64,000 nucleotides of DNA from Endocalyx cinctus (taxonomy: Eukaryota > Ascomycota > Sordariomycetes > Amphisphaeriales > Apiosporaceae). This document shows, one piece after another, positions 1 through 11,274 of this stretch (its first letter is position 1; every line of letters starts with the position of its first letter). Both the position numbers and the translations under genes were made by a program. The DNA lies in NCBI GenBank assembly GCA_001600455.1, contig BCKC01000004.1, forward strand, positions 2,108,001 through 2,172,000. The letters are read 5' to 3'. The notes beneath the pieces were generated by a model. The model was not told where the DNA came from and made no database searches. It worked only from the letters and a program-made list of their open reading frames with translations.

Positions 1-1601
1 CACCAAGAATCTCTCCGAGGTGGGAACGCGAAGATCTACTCTCTTTCGGTGCCGGGATCGTATATAATGTTGAGCGTACGTTGAACGATCTGCGTTATAA
101 TCAACTAGCATCTCTACTTGGAAAAGGGGCCATTATTCTATAGGCATGCTGACCAGATCTTATTAGTTCAGGTTGGAACCCCCGGGCAGAAGCTTTCCCT
201 TATTCTCGACACGGGCTCGTACGCGATGCTCGTAGACCCGGATTGCGGGCGCGCGGCCGATGAGAATGCCTGCTTGAAATACGGATACTATAACACTTCT
301 CAGTCGGTGACTTCACAGGGCCTCGATAATTACTTCGTCGCGCAGTTTGGTACCGGATGTATGGAGGGACTATGGTACAATGATACTGTGTATATCGGAC
401 AAGATGGTATGGACACACTACCTCGATATTTACCTTTGAAAATATCCGGGATACTGGTTGACTGACTGCGGCATTTGGTTGAAAATTACTTTGTAGGACT
501 CCCACTTCCTAACGCGCGGATCGGAGTAAATAGCTGGAGTACGTATTTATGGGCAAGTATCCTCGGCGTCTCCTACGGACAAGATTGGAACACCGGTTAT
601 CCCACCTTGTTGGACATATTGGTGTCGGAGGGCCATATCGAAGTACCCATATTCAGTTTAGGGGTAGGATTTCAAGGTGGCGGGAGCTCAAGTAAGTATA
701 AAAAACATGTACAAAACACATTTGTCAGAATAATTGGGCTTACTTATTTTACGACGAAACTATAAGGCGACGTCATTTTCGGCGGAGTGAATCGCTGGAA
801 ATTTAGCGGCTATCTCGAGCCCGTCGAGATCTATCCTTCACCAGCCGAGCAGATCGAGCTTTGGGATCAAGCCGGGTAAGTTAAGCTTGGCATCTCTCCT
901 ATTCTCCTTTTACTTTTTACTTTTCTCTTGATCTATCAGCTAACTTGACCCGCGGGGCACGCAAGATACTGGATCAACCTAACCTCGCTGGGAATCACGC
1001 CTCCCGGACAGGCCGAGACGACGCTGACGGACGACTCGTTTCAGCGGACCATGCTAGTGGACAGCGGCTCAACGTACACGTACGTCGATGCGGATCTGGT
1101 AGCGCAGATTGCGCAGTCGTTCAACGCCTGGATCGGCGAGGAGGGCGTCTACTACGTCTCGTGCGACACCCGGAACCTCGACGGCTACGTCAACTTCGGC
1201 TTCAACTCGGGAAACATGGTCATTAGGGCTAAGTACTCCGACTTCGTGCTCGACTTCGACACTTACTGCGCGCTCGGGGTTCAGCCAGCGGATATAGGGG
1301 TTAGGTCGTGGGTCTTGGGTACGAGTTTCATCCGCGCTGCGTATAGTAGGTCTTCTTCCCCCCTCCCCCTCAAAGAAAAAAAAAAAAAAAGAATTCGCTG
1401 TATAGATAAGTTCACACAAAAGGGTTGTACAATTTTTTTTCATCCGAGTCGCTAACTATGTTGATTACAGTTGTGTTCGATCAGCAGAACGATGCCGTGT
1501 GGCTTGCTCAGTATAAATCGTGCCAAAACGAGGAGGACGTCTACGACTTGACGTTAAATGCAGGCCTAGAATTATGGCTCAATGTCACAGGATTATGCTG
1601 A
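1..1601 (+). CDS. Pepsin-like aspartic protease (family A1), 5' end unresolved
   Basis: Acid endopeptidase of the pepsin fold, probably secreted or wall-associated like its fungal relatives. Exons I can join in frame: about 109-406, 497-691, 767-875, 966-1345 and 1471-1601 (TGA), giving about 370 residues. The first lobe shows VGTPGQ followed by the catalytic DTGS (near 208-219); the second lobe shows the second catalytic Asp in DSGS (near 1057-1068). The late LGTSFIRAAY then VFDQQN pattern is the usual pepsin C-terminal segment. The 407-496 intron has an ACTGAC branch site and removes an in-frame TGA at 463. Introns 692-766 and 876-965 end in AAG. The 5' end is not settled: a phase-compatible exon may lie at 3-59, or the acceptor may be at about 171, so the gene probably starts left of the window and no signal peptide is visible. 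Its 3' end faces the oxygenase gene 158 bp away. Confidence 0.85.
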
Positions 1602-1641
1602 GAAATGTTAAAATAGCATATCAAAAAAAAAAAAAAATAAA

Positions 1642-1646
1642 NTNAN
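1642..1646. other. Ambiguous bases (N) in an A-rich tract
   Basis: Undetermined bases stand at 1642, 1644 and 1646 directly after a long poly(A) run. This marks low base-call quality in the homopolymer rather than a biological feature. It lies in the convergent spacer between the protease and the oxygenase genes. Confidence 0.95.
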
Positions 1647-1759
1647 AAAATATTTCATAAGAATAAAATCATTATCAATTGTCGTCAATTGCGGGATCTT
1701 ATTTACAGAAGATACTCCAGACCCCAAATCTTTTCCCGGAGAGAAGAAATCACGTCGTA

Positions 1760-2661
1760 TCAGTCCGGACCCCGAATATCTTCGCTCAGAGGACCCTCTC
1801 TAGTCCAAATATTCATACCAATCTTCTCACCACTCGAAACGGGTAAACCAGCGTGGAGGGTCCTCTGATCGCCTGTCCCGTCCTCGAGCAAGTTCTGCCA
1901 GAAGACGGCGTTCCCTACGACGGGTTTGAAAGTGGTACCGTCCTCCCAGGCCTCGTCGCAGTCGACGAAGCCGCGGTCGCACCAGCGATCGTCGCGGGGG
2001 GACGGTACCATGGGGAAGTTGGTACCGCCGCCGGTGACGTTCTCGGCCCGGACGTAGACGAAGAAGGAGCTGAGACGGTTCCCGCCTAGGGCCGAGGTCG
2101 CGTGGGACGGGTTCGGGTACCAGTCGGTGTGGAACTTGTACTGCTCCCCCCGGCCGTACTTCACCAGCTGCAGCGATTCCAGGTGCGAGCGCGGCGTGTC
2201 GAAGCCTTGGAAGTTTAGGGCACGCTCCTCGATGCAGCGGACTACCTCGTCGCGCGGGACGTTCGTCGATTGGGACGTCCGCGATTGACGAAGGCCTTGG
2301 GCACCCGTTGAGTCGGCTACGGCCGAGTGGGTGAATAGACCTTTTCTGTATTTTTATTTAGCGATCTAGGTATAATATAATCGTATGTACATCTGTATAT
2401 ATATATGACCAATTCTAATTTTTTGTTTTTAAAAAAAAAAACGTACGTTACTTCTTGTAAATGAGCTTGCTCTTCCACTGTCAAGAAGTTGGAAAGATAT
2501 ATGACTAACGGGGACCTCGATACAATGTGGCTCTGGTAGTTAGGGTGTTTGCAGTTGGATAACGAAAGTGGTTTTTGAGAGCCATCATGATGCGAATGGG
2601 CTTGTGTCGAAGAAAACACAGTCGCAAGCGACATAAGTAATATCGAAGCTAATGAAGGCAT
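1760..2661 (-). CDS. Prolyl 4-hydroxylase-like 2OG-Fe(II) dioxygenase, secreted/ER
   Basis: 2-oxoglutarate and iron dependent oxygenase of the P4H alpha-subunit family, expected to hydroxylate prolyl side chains of secretory proteins; the true substrate is unknown. Exons 2661-2447 and 2345-1760 join in frame (266 residues). The intron has a GTACGT donor and a TACAG acceptor. The iron ligands are visible: HTDW (His and Asp), then His in RTLHAG, with the 2OG-binding Lys in SGEKIGMNIW. The ATG at 2661 gives a good signal peptide (MPSLASILLMSLATVFSS, cut near AHS). An upstream in-frame ATG at 2712 would put 17 charged residues in front of it and is less likely. No KDEL/HDEL tail, so it may be secreted. 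It is divergent from the HDEL thioredoxin-fold gene across about 565 bp. Confidence 0.88.
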
Positions 2662-3226
2662 CTCTTCTTCTTTTCTTCTGTGATGGTTCTTATGCGGTTG
2701 TAGAATTTCCAATTACATTCAAAGAGTCCTAACAGGGTTAAACAGAATATCTAATATTTTGAGATGGGAGAAAAAGGAGTTAAGAGTGAAAACAGAAGAT
2801 GAGATGACTATGTTTTCTCGAGTAACAATCTTATGATACCCACCAACTTTTAGCAGTCAGACGATTCAGTGCTTTTGATCGCTATATTGTAATCCTACAA
2901 TAGTAAAAATATGTTTGAGGCTTGAGTATTCACCAGATCTTGAAACGTGAAACGGTTTACAGGACGAATCCCCTGCAGCTCTTCCAGGCAATTGGAAAGC
3001 TATGATGGAATAATACAGGGGATAGTTAGTGAGCTTTAAATTCGTGCGTCGTTTGAGATTTTACCCCTGATTTACAGCCGATACAGGGGTAGCTCTTGAC
3101 GCTACGACACTACACCCCGCCATATATTTGTTGTCCGTCCCTGATTCAAGGAGCTGCTTTAAGAAAAGAAAACATGACGATGCTAACTTTATAATTGAAG
3201 AATGAGAGAGAAGAAATAAATAAAAA
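2662..3226. other. Divergent intergenic promoter region
   Basis: AT-rich spacer between two genes for secretory-pathway proteins transcribed away from each other. It can hold promoters for both. I see no convincing TATA box, repeat or small ORF. Confidence 0.5.
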
Positions 3227-4653
3227 ATGAAAAGAATATTGAGTTTAATACCTTTCTTGTTGACAGCGGTGGCATGCTGGGAACATACCAGTGATCAAGA
3301 GTTTCGTCGAGCTATATCGGGACATAACTATGTTCTAGTAGCATGTAAGCCTCATACCTCAGATACTTTTCTTGAAATCTCGTGAGAGCTAATATCTGGA
3401 CAATGACTGGATTTGAATAGTTATAGAGGTATGATAATCTTGCCCTTAAAATTCGTAAATAGTTATTGAAGCTGTTCCCCACGCTGACTTATTATACTTT
3501 ACTAACTTGAACAATAATAGCCCTCAACGTGAGCATAACTTCCGATCATAGGAATATTGTATATCATTAAAGCTAACGAGTCTTATTTTGAATAACAGAG
3601 AGAAAAGTCAAGCTCTCGAATTAGAATGGGCTTCAATCGCTGAATCCGAGCCATCTCGCTTCTTAAGCGTAGACTGCTCCGTGCAAACTTCTCTCTGTGA
3701 AGAGCATGGTGTTGTGTCATATCCGGCGCTGAGGTTCTTTGACGGCCATGGACACATGAAGTCGTATCGAGGGCCTAGAAAAGCATCGTCGTCAGTTTAT
3801 TTTCTTTTATATTTTACCATACTCACCCCCTCTGTTTCACATATATCCAAAAACTCAACACCTAAGATAAACGGGTCCTAAAACTTTTCTTCTCACCAGG
3901 ATCCAATCATTCGTTAAACGCGCCGTGCGGCCAACTATAACAAAGTTGCCCGCGTCCAAGAACGATAAGATAACAGCATTCCAATCCGCCGACGCCGAAG
4001 CCGTCGTACTCGCCTACCTGCGACCAGCAGACACTCATCTTCTCGTACTCTTCGGGGACACGGCGGCGCAGTACCGAGACCGGGCCACCTTCGGTCTCGT
4101 AACCGACGCCGATTCCGTATCCGAATCGACCGTCATCTGCTTCGACAACGCGGACCAGCAAAAGTTCCAGCTAGGCGACGCCGCGCTCTCCTCGTCCGTC
4201 GACGCCCTCCCGCGGTTCGTCGACTCCTGCCTGGAGCCCGTCATCGGCGAGTTCACGCGCGCCAGCGAGGGGAAGTACCTCCGGTCGGGGAAATCGCTCG
4301 TCTTCTACTTCGCCGTGACGGCGCGGGACCGGGCCGGTTTCGTCGACGCGATGCGACCCCTCGCCAAGATGTACAAGGAGTACCTGACCTTCGTGACGGT
4401 CGACGCGGCCGAGTACGGCGACTCCCTCGCGCCGCCGCTGGGTCTGCTGCCCGGGAGGTTCCCCGCCTTGTCCATACAGAACCCGACGTACGGTCAGGTC
4501 TTCCCTTACCCGTCGGACGCGAGCGTCGATCCGGAGTCTGTAGGTGCTTTCGTCATGGATATTGTGCAGGGGAGGGTAGCGCCGTGGGATGGTCAGTTCA
4601 GGGAAGAGGTTCAGTCACCAGGTTCGGATGGGAATTCTCATGATGAGTTGTAA
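3227..4653 (+). CDS. HDEL-tailed thioredoxin-fold (PDI-like) ER protein lacking CxxC
   Basis: ER-lumenal member of the protein disulfide isomerase superfamily. The best in-frame model is 3227-3344, 3521-3528, 3603-3790 and 3900-4653 (355 residues). The N-terminus is a signal peptide (MKRILSLIPFLLTAVAC) and the last four residues are HDEL, the ER-retrieval signal. A thioredoxin domain is recognisable from its second half (ALELEW..., SVDCSVQTSLCEEHGVVSYPALRFFDG, with the cis-Pro in SYP). Where active enzymes have WCGHC, this model reads SLNKS, so no redox CxxC is present; the function would be binding or chaperoning rather than thiol exchange. The weak points are the 8-nt second exon and the use of the third AG at 3602. 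The first intron has a canonical ACTAAC branch site. The later part (residues about 105-350) resembles the b/b' domains of PDIs. Confidence 0.75.
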
Positions 4654-4961
4654 GGGCATGCGTGGATATATGGCAAATGAGACTGTGACGCTTTTTCTTA
4701 AGTTTGAAAATCACGAAGCGAGATATTTTGAGTATGCCTTTTATGAAAATGGTCCCAGCCAGCGTTCAATTGATACTAGTTTTACTCATAACAACACATT
4801 GTCCTCTGCCATCCTCTCCCTCCCTTCGGAATTATCCTCTTCCTACGACAACATGGATGATTTTATTGCAGTTACGTTAAAAGGAGAAAGACCAATACCA
4901 CCACGCTGGCCACATAAGTGTATCGTATATGGCTACAAGCGACGGGGACTTGTGCGTTATT
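4654..4961. other. Convergent 3' intergenic spacer
   Basis: A 308-bp spacer between the stops of two convergent genes. An open frame runs through it from inside the upstream gene, but it is in another frame with no domain, so I treat it as non-coding 3' sequence. Confidence 0.5.
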
Positions 4962-7873
4962 CTACGGCAGACTCATGAATAATTCTAACAGTTTTGGGTA
5001 GTCAGGCGCACTGAATTTTGGTTTCGAAACCTCGTTAGTGATGCACCTAGATATGTAATAAGGATTTTTAACACAAAAAGAAAACTTACCCTAATCCGGT
5101 GACGGGATCCCAGCCTTCAATAGCTGGAAACCCGTTCGTCTTGCACGCACGATTATCACCAACCGTGATATCCTTGAATACTTCGGGATGTTCATACTAC
5201 GTAAATAAGTTCATTAGCCAATTTCTTTGTTGCACATAAGAAGGAGGAGTCTTAAAAATTAAACACGATCCGACCAGGAGAATACAAAGATATATAGACG
5301 AAAGAAAATATCAGAGAAACTTACCAGAACCTCGTGAATAAACCCAACAGGCCCCTTACCAGCGTCCATCCTCTCCTCGTTTATGAGCGTGATGATGGAT
5401 CCCCATAGCGGTGCGCTAGCCGACGTCCCGCCGATACGCAGCAGCTCGCCGCCGCTCGAGATAACGAAGTGGTCTCCGTTAGCCGAGACATCCGGGTACG
5501 CGCGGCCGAGTTTGTTGAACCGGCCAATACCTTCCTTAGCGTTACTGAAATTGCCGCCGCCGCCCTCGTAACCCTCGAACTCGAGGTTCGCCTTCTCCAA
5601 GAAACTCGTCACGTGGTCCTTCTGCCAATCAGGCTGCTCGTAAATGTTGGAGAACCCTCCTCCGGAGCGGAAGCGCGAGGTAGCCTCCTCGGGATCGACC
5701 CCGACCGTCTTGTTCTCCGGCAGGTAGGTCGAGCCGACGGCGAGGATGTAAGGGCAGCTGGCGAGGAACTGGGGGTTGAAGACGTCCCCCTCGGGACCCA
5801 TGCAGCCGGTTGGGTTCGAGAAGGAGGCGAAGCTGCCGACGCCGTTATCGCCCGAGGCGATGATGATGGTGGACCCTTGGAGGCCGAGCTTCATGATCTC
5901 GGTACACTGGCGCTGCTGGTACGACTCCGGCAGGTCCGACTCGGCCCCGCTGTACGATATCGAGATCACGTTCGTGGGCTCGTAAACGCCGCACATCAGC
6001 TCCCCCGCGTACCCTCCTTTGTCGTGCATGTTGGGATACTCCGGGTCTCGGCATTCCGGCCGCGCGCAGTTGCCCTTCTCGCCGAAGGCTTCGAACGTGC
6101 AGTAGCTGCCGTCTATGGCGTTCCATAAATCTGTTCGTTTTTTTTTTTCCTTTTTAGACAAATTTCCAATTGTTCCCGTATTCTCTAATAGCCGTGCGAT
6201 TTCCGCCCCCTAAAGCAGGGATGACCGACGAGAAAAGACGAAGGAGAAAGAAACAGACAAAAGAGCTTACTGTTGAAAAATCCCGTGTACTCCAAGGGTG
6301 AAGTCTGCATCGCTTGCTGATACCATTCATCGTCTACCTGAAATAGGGCCGCTTCTTGGGGCCATATCAGTCCGTATGCCATCTGGAAGTCAAGGTTAGA
6401 CTCGGAGCCTGCCATACGGAGGCTAGTTGTTGGTCCCTCGCCGCCGTTCACTGAGAGGAGTTCCGGAAACGTGCCGTTTGGAATATCCCTGAATGTTCCT
6501 CCTTGTTAGAAAAAAAAGGGGGGCATATGCAAGGAGTTAGAATCTGCGGCTTACTCGGTGAATCCATAGAAAAACGAGTCGAGATCGAACTGCGTGTAAT
6601 GTTGGCTCAGCGCCTGGAATATGCCCATCTTGTTGTCTGGATGATTTTTCGTTCCTTTCGGGATATCATACAAAGCTGATTGAACGAAGGGATTAGTCAC
6701 TTTTCAGTTGCTTATCGTATCAAGCTGTATCACTAACTTCGAATGCAGTCAGGCGTGACGTACATGTCACAGCCCCCAGGCAGAGTGGTGTTTCCGCTAT
6801 TGACGTCAGTCGGATCAACAGGCTCGGCAAATTCTAAGCTTTCTTCAGCGCCAGAGTTTATCATCGACGTGGGTGGGAGCCCCTTCGCTTTCCTGCTGCG
6901 CTCGCTCATCATCCCAACCAAAGCCTCAGGATCAATGGGCTCGACTATAGGTAGATTTGACTTTTTGTTGCCGTTTCTCTTTGAAGCGATGGATTGCTGC
7001 TTATTGCCATAGCCCATGAGCTTGATTCCCGGAGTGATGTAATCGATGTGATGTTTCACATTCTTAGGTACGTGGTACCTGTTGGTGAGTATACTTCGTC
7101 AGTATATTGTTCTTCAATATGGAAGTCTCGGAAGCAATTTCTCACTTACTCTTCACAGCCTATGTTTTTTACACCAGTATCTTGGTGCTCCCATACGTGA
7201 TAATCAGTCATGAGTAGGTCTTCGACTTTCTCGACGGTTGCATCGAATTGAATCCACTAGAAGAATCGTCTTAGCCCAGCTCTTAGAGACGTATAAATCT
7301 TCTCCTACCGACTTAAAAGGCAATACGCCTTGTGCACTAGAGTCGACTTACTTGTTTATTGGCAGATTGCGAAATAGTGTGCAAGGGGATACCGGCTTCC
7401 ACCAGCCAAGCCTTGACTTCTTCCACACTTGTCTCCAAGGGAGCGAAGTAATCGATAACATCCCTAGCGGAGAGATGTTTCCCATAGTTCTTTGACTTGG
7501 GGTTTGATCTTCAAGAGACATAGATATCGCAGCATCGCCATTAGCGCTTTACGAGGAAATATGCCGAGGCAGAAAGGGGGGAAAACGAGACTTGTAATTA
7601 CATATCCATCAGCAAATCATGACCCGATTCAAGGTTGGGTTGCTTTAAGCCAATACGCATCGGTAGAAGAGCTTCTCCCCTCGCTCTCTTAACTTTATTC
7701 CACGACCTAACCTGGGTCGCGGTTCTCTTCTCGTGCTCCACGTGGGTGTGCGGGATGCTACGCTTCGATTTCTGGGCGCTGAGATCCTGCACGCCATGGC
7801 CGTAAAGAGGGTTCGCGACGACGACGCCGAGGCCGGCCAAGCCGATTAGAGAGCACAAGTTGAGAAACCGCAT
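4962..7873 (-). CDS. Sedolisin / tripeptidyl-peptidase-like serine protease (S53)
   Basis: Secreted acid serine-carboxyl protease made as a proenzyme. Nine exons join in frame: 7873-7602, 7508-7352, 7256-7150, 7078-6738, 6675-6555, 6488-6271, 6130-5325, 5196-5090, 5010-4962 (about 725 residues). The ATG at 7873 starts a clear signal peptide (MRFLNLCSLIGLAGLGVVVANP); an upstream in-frame ATG at 7960 is less likely. The prodomain carries the family pattern NPKSKNYGKHLSARDV. The catalytic set is complete: Glu and Asp in ESNLD, the oxyanion Asp in SGDNGVG, and the nucleophile Ser in GGTSASAP. The calcium-site pattern FKDIT and GWDPVTGLG follow near the C-terminus. All donors are GT; one acceptor (7509) is AAG. 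The full active site argues for a working enzyme. It could be an exo (tripeptidyl) or an endo sedolisin; sequence alone does not decide. Confidence 0.93.
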
Positions 7874-8448
7874 AACGTAATCTATCTGTACCTCAAGTAG
7901 ACGACAAGAGGCGATAAGAAGAAGAAAAAAAAGAAAAGAAAGGGGAAAGGAGCCTCTCAATCTTTTACACTTTCGAAGGGAACATCCTCCATATAACTAC
8001 CAAATTACCTTCGCGAATCATCTATCAAGAGACCTGCATATCTAGTCGGAATTACAAAATAAATTAGGTGAGCTCGTCATTGTTGATCTCTGTGCCGAAC
8101 TACATCATGTGAACCTGGGTAGGCCAAGACCTCGTACTTTACGTTCGAGAGGCTAAGTGCCTAATGATATCGAGAGCGGGTAAATAGATTAATCAACTCG
8201 TGATTATGCGTGTGCGAGTTTCGGTGCCAGTGGGGTGAATGGGGGCTTTATATTGCAAAGCTCATCACATCCAGCAATATTTATGATCCCAGAAGGAGAT
8301 AGATTGAAATTTGACGACAAATATGTTGGCGTGAATGATGCCATTTTTATCTTTCAAGTAACTATGGATAGAGCATTGGCGGAACTAGATTATTGGGTAG
8401 AGCTCAAATCAATTACGTAGTTATGATCAGTTCTGTTTACGAGATCAC
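7874..8448. other. Intergenic region upstream of the sedolisin gene
   Basis: Promoter side of the protease gene. It starts with an A/G-rich stretch (7905-7945) and then shows ordinary AT-rich sequence. No gene recognised. Confidence 0.4.
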
Positions 8449-8922
8449 CTAGCCGCGTCCTGAAAGTAGCATAGAAACGAATATATGCGCACGCGGTTCC
8501 TCTACTAGAATGCAGTGTAATATATATAGGTTCGGTAAGATATAGCAATAGTCATATGTATCAGAGATTTGGGGAAGAATTTCCCGAGACGATTGTAAAT
8601 AACCGGTTATTGAATCCAATGGATAGTAAACCCGTAGGAAAAGGAGATTAAATCTGTCATACAAGACGAGATCTCTAAGCGAAAAGTTCTGTCCACTTAA
8701 ACTACTTATTTCCATGAACATCAAGGTAAATTGTACTTCTCCTGTGCTTAGATTATCATCACTCATCAAACAAACTGTGATATTTCGGGTGAAATCTTCC
8801 ATACTTTCGTGCATGTTGCATCCGACAAGTTCAGCTGAAATTTTTGTTAATTTTACCGCACTGGCTGACTGGTAATGAAGTAAAGGACTTATCTGCAGAA
8901 TACATGCACTGACTAATATCAT
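8449..8922 (-). CDS. Hypothetical small protein, possibly secreted (weak)
   Basis: Open frame of 157 codons with a true ATG at 8922. The first 22 residues are hydrophobic and end in SASA, which resembles a signal peptide. Two N-glycosylation sequons (NIT, NFS) follow. I recognise no domain, and composition is biased to Leu, Ile and Tyr as in AT-rich non-coding DNA, so this may be chance. It lies alone in the 1.4 kb gap between the sedolisin and RFC3 genes, in the same orientation as both. Confidence 0.22.
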   Translation of the reverse strand: MILVSACILQISPLLHYQSASAVKLTKISAELVGCNMHESMEDFTRNITVCLMSDDNLSTGEVQFTLMFMEISSLSGQNFSLRDLVLYDRFNLLFLRVYYPLDSITGYLQSSREILPQISDTYDYCYILPNLYILHCILVEEPRAHIFVSMLLSGRG

Positions 8923-9241
8923 CCTCAGAAACCGAAAGCGTATTGAGAGGTAGCCAAACTTATGTCTGAGAGTGATAGTAACACACGGATGAAATGGTAT
9001 AGGAACCTCGCAGTAGGAATATTTAAGTTGCCAAGTTAGCTAGAAAGGGTTGGCAACCAAGTACTAGCAAGCGAAAAACATGAGAGGCCATAGTGATGAT
9101 TTCTCGCTTGCTCGTTCTGTTCAATATCATCTCAAAATTCGGGTCAGAATACTAAATGAAGAGCACTAATAAAAGGGTTTCATCACTTCGTTCTCTTTTC
9201 GTTGGGTATATCAACACTATCTTTTTCTTGACTGCCTTCAA
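8923..9241. other. Intergenic spacer downstream of RFC3
   Basis: About 320 bp of AT-rich sequence after the RFC3 stop. No ORF, repeat or RNA gene that I can support. Confidence 0.4.
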
Positions 9242-10531
9242 TTATCCCATGAGCTCACAACCTTCGCGAATGACACCAACCACGGCACCAGTTTGAATAG
9301 TTTCACTACTTCCTCCCGAGATTCTGTATTCGATTTCAGCTAGACCGTCGAGCCAGCGAATCATAACCGCAGGCTTGACTTCCATGGCGACCAACTGCTC
9401 TGATAGAGCGGTGATAATGTCCGCGAGCGCGAGGCCGTTGGCCACTTTTAGGGTGTTGATGGTCGAGAGACAAGACTTGACGTCGCTCGTGGTGAGGAGT
9501 GTGTTGACGATCTGGTTAATAGCGTCTGGCGGCGGAGCGGCTATGCAGTTGTATATCGTCTCGGTCGTGATGTTTTCTCGAACAATGTCTTTCTCGGCGA
9601 TTTTAGGTCCGTCTTTCGGCGGTAACGGTGTACCTGTAATAGGGACACGAGTTTAGTTGTGAACGTCTAATCAACAGAGCTAGAATTTAACTTACTCGAC
9701 GCATAGCAGGCTTGAAGAACGTTCAGGGCCCGTCTCATGTCACCCTTGCTTAATCTAACTAAGGCCTCCGTAGCTTCGTCCGAAATCTTGACGTTCTCTT
9801 CGACAATAACCTTATCCACCAGTACACGGATATCACCTTCTTTAAGCGGACTGAACCGGAATCGTGTACATCGGGATAGTAGCGCTGGCGATAATTTATG
9901 TGTGTAGTTTGCAATAACACAAAATCGAGTGTTGGCTGTGTACTTCTCCATGATTCGTCGCAAAGCCATTTGAGCGGTATTGGTCATGGCATCAGCCTCG
10001 TCAAGAATAATAAGCTTAAATCCAGCGATGCCTCCAGATCTCGCACCACCTATGGTGAAAATTTGTTTTGTAGATGCGAAAGTCTTGATCTGTTCTCGAA
10101 CAACGTCGATACCTCGATCGTCGGAGGCGTTTAATTCCAGCACCATTTGCCGCATATTCTCGGTGCCGTATATTCGCCTAGCGAGAGCGAGAATAGTAGA
10201 TGTTTTACCAGTTCCAGGAGGACCGTATAGTAACAAGTGTGGTAATCTATTCGAATCGACAAATTTATTGATGGTAGCTAGGATATCTTGATGGCCGGAG
10301 ACGTCTGCTAGGGATACGGGTCGGTATTTTTCAACCCTTTATTGGAAATTAGTACATAGTTGTAAATCAATTTTACATTTTGAATACATCTAATTACCAT
10401 GGCAGGGAGTCCTCGGCTTCGACTGGAAGATTTGCAGCGCTACGTTTGCCTTTAGCTGTATTGTCGGAAGAAAAGACAATATCGTTGGATGGAGGGACAT
10501 CGACGTCCATCTCATCTTCGAAATCAGACAT
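9242..10531 (-). CDS. RFC3: Replication factor C subunit 3 (clamp-loader AAA+ ATPase)
   Basis: Small subunit of the RFC clamp loader, which opens PCNA and loads it on primer-template junctions in the nucleus; also shared by the Rad24, Elg1 and Ctf18 loaders. Exons 10531-10398, 10336-9696 and 9633-9242 join in frame (388 residues). AAA+ motifs in order: LPWVEKYRP box, Walker [10 protein letters not shown] (near residue 80), ELNASDDRG, Walker B LDEAD, sensor [10 protein letters not shown] and the RFC-box arginine finger [10 protein letters not shown]. The C-terminal collar domain ends in REGCELMG. It matches yeast Rfc3 (human RFC5) better than Rfc2 or Rfc4 because of the DDRGIDVVR...TFASTKQIF stretch. 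An unstructured acidic N-terminus of about 44 residues precedes the LPW box. Confidence 0.95.
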
Positions 10532-11274
10532 TGTAGCGTATAATGAAGTGGAATTATAAGCGTTCGTATATATTATTGTGGTGAAGTGGGTGTTTACGAA
10601 TTGCAGTACAGAGAGAGGCGGCGAGTGTGAAGATGAAGATGTTGCTTAGTGTTAAGATGGGTTTAAGTGAGGAATCGGTGAACAAGCTGTTCGACGCGTA
10701 AATTGATTTTCTTAACCGCGTCGTGGGGTTACTGTAGTTAGCTACCTATACGAGCCTGTGACTAAGCAAGAAACCCACTAATTCTATAGCTGTTTTAGGT
10801 GCCTAGTGTGCCCTGTTGCCTGTCTGCCTACATGCCTTCAATAGATGCCCACCTAGAAAAAACAGTATCCCATATATTTTATTATTTCAAACACACATCT
10901 CCGGAAAGACAAAACATGGTCCATATATAAGATAAAGCTGCTGCTTACTTGGAATCTTAAGTATACGACTCGAAGCATTTCAGAAGCTAACTTTACCACT
11001 TCAATAACAGTATAGATCATAGGATGAACAGGTTAAAGGAAGTTCTCTGTTGCTATGTACCAAAATACTAAAAGGCAGGTAACAGAAAAAATCAAGATAA
11101 CATTTATACAATTCTACTAAGCCTCAGATGCAACAGGAAAAAAAAAATGTATTTAACTAATCCAAGCCCTCATGTATCAAATATTTCGTAACCTTAAGAT
11201 TTACATAACCCAATTGCTTTAAATGAGGAACTGATACCATAAAAACACACAAACAAGAACCAAAAAAAAAAACC
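10532..11274. other. Intergenic region between RFC3 and the TauD-type gene
   Basis: Contains the RFC3 promoter side and the 3' flank of the dioxygenase gene. AT-rich, with short A runs at 11141-11148 and 11263-11271. No gene or structured element seen. Confidence 0.4.

Noticed and set aside
463..465. In-frame TGA suggesting a pseudogene of the aspartic protease
   Set aside because: It lies inside a good intron (407-496, GTATGG, ACTGAC branch, TTGTAG), and splicing restores the conserved QDGLPLPNARIGV sequence.
4589..4978. 129-codon plus-strand frame after the HDEL gene
   Set aside because: It begins inside that gene in another frame and overlaps the last exon of the sedolisin gene.
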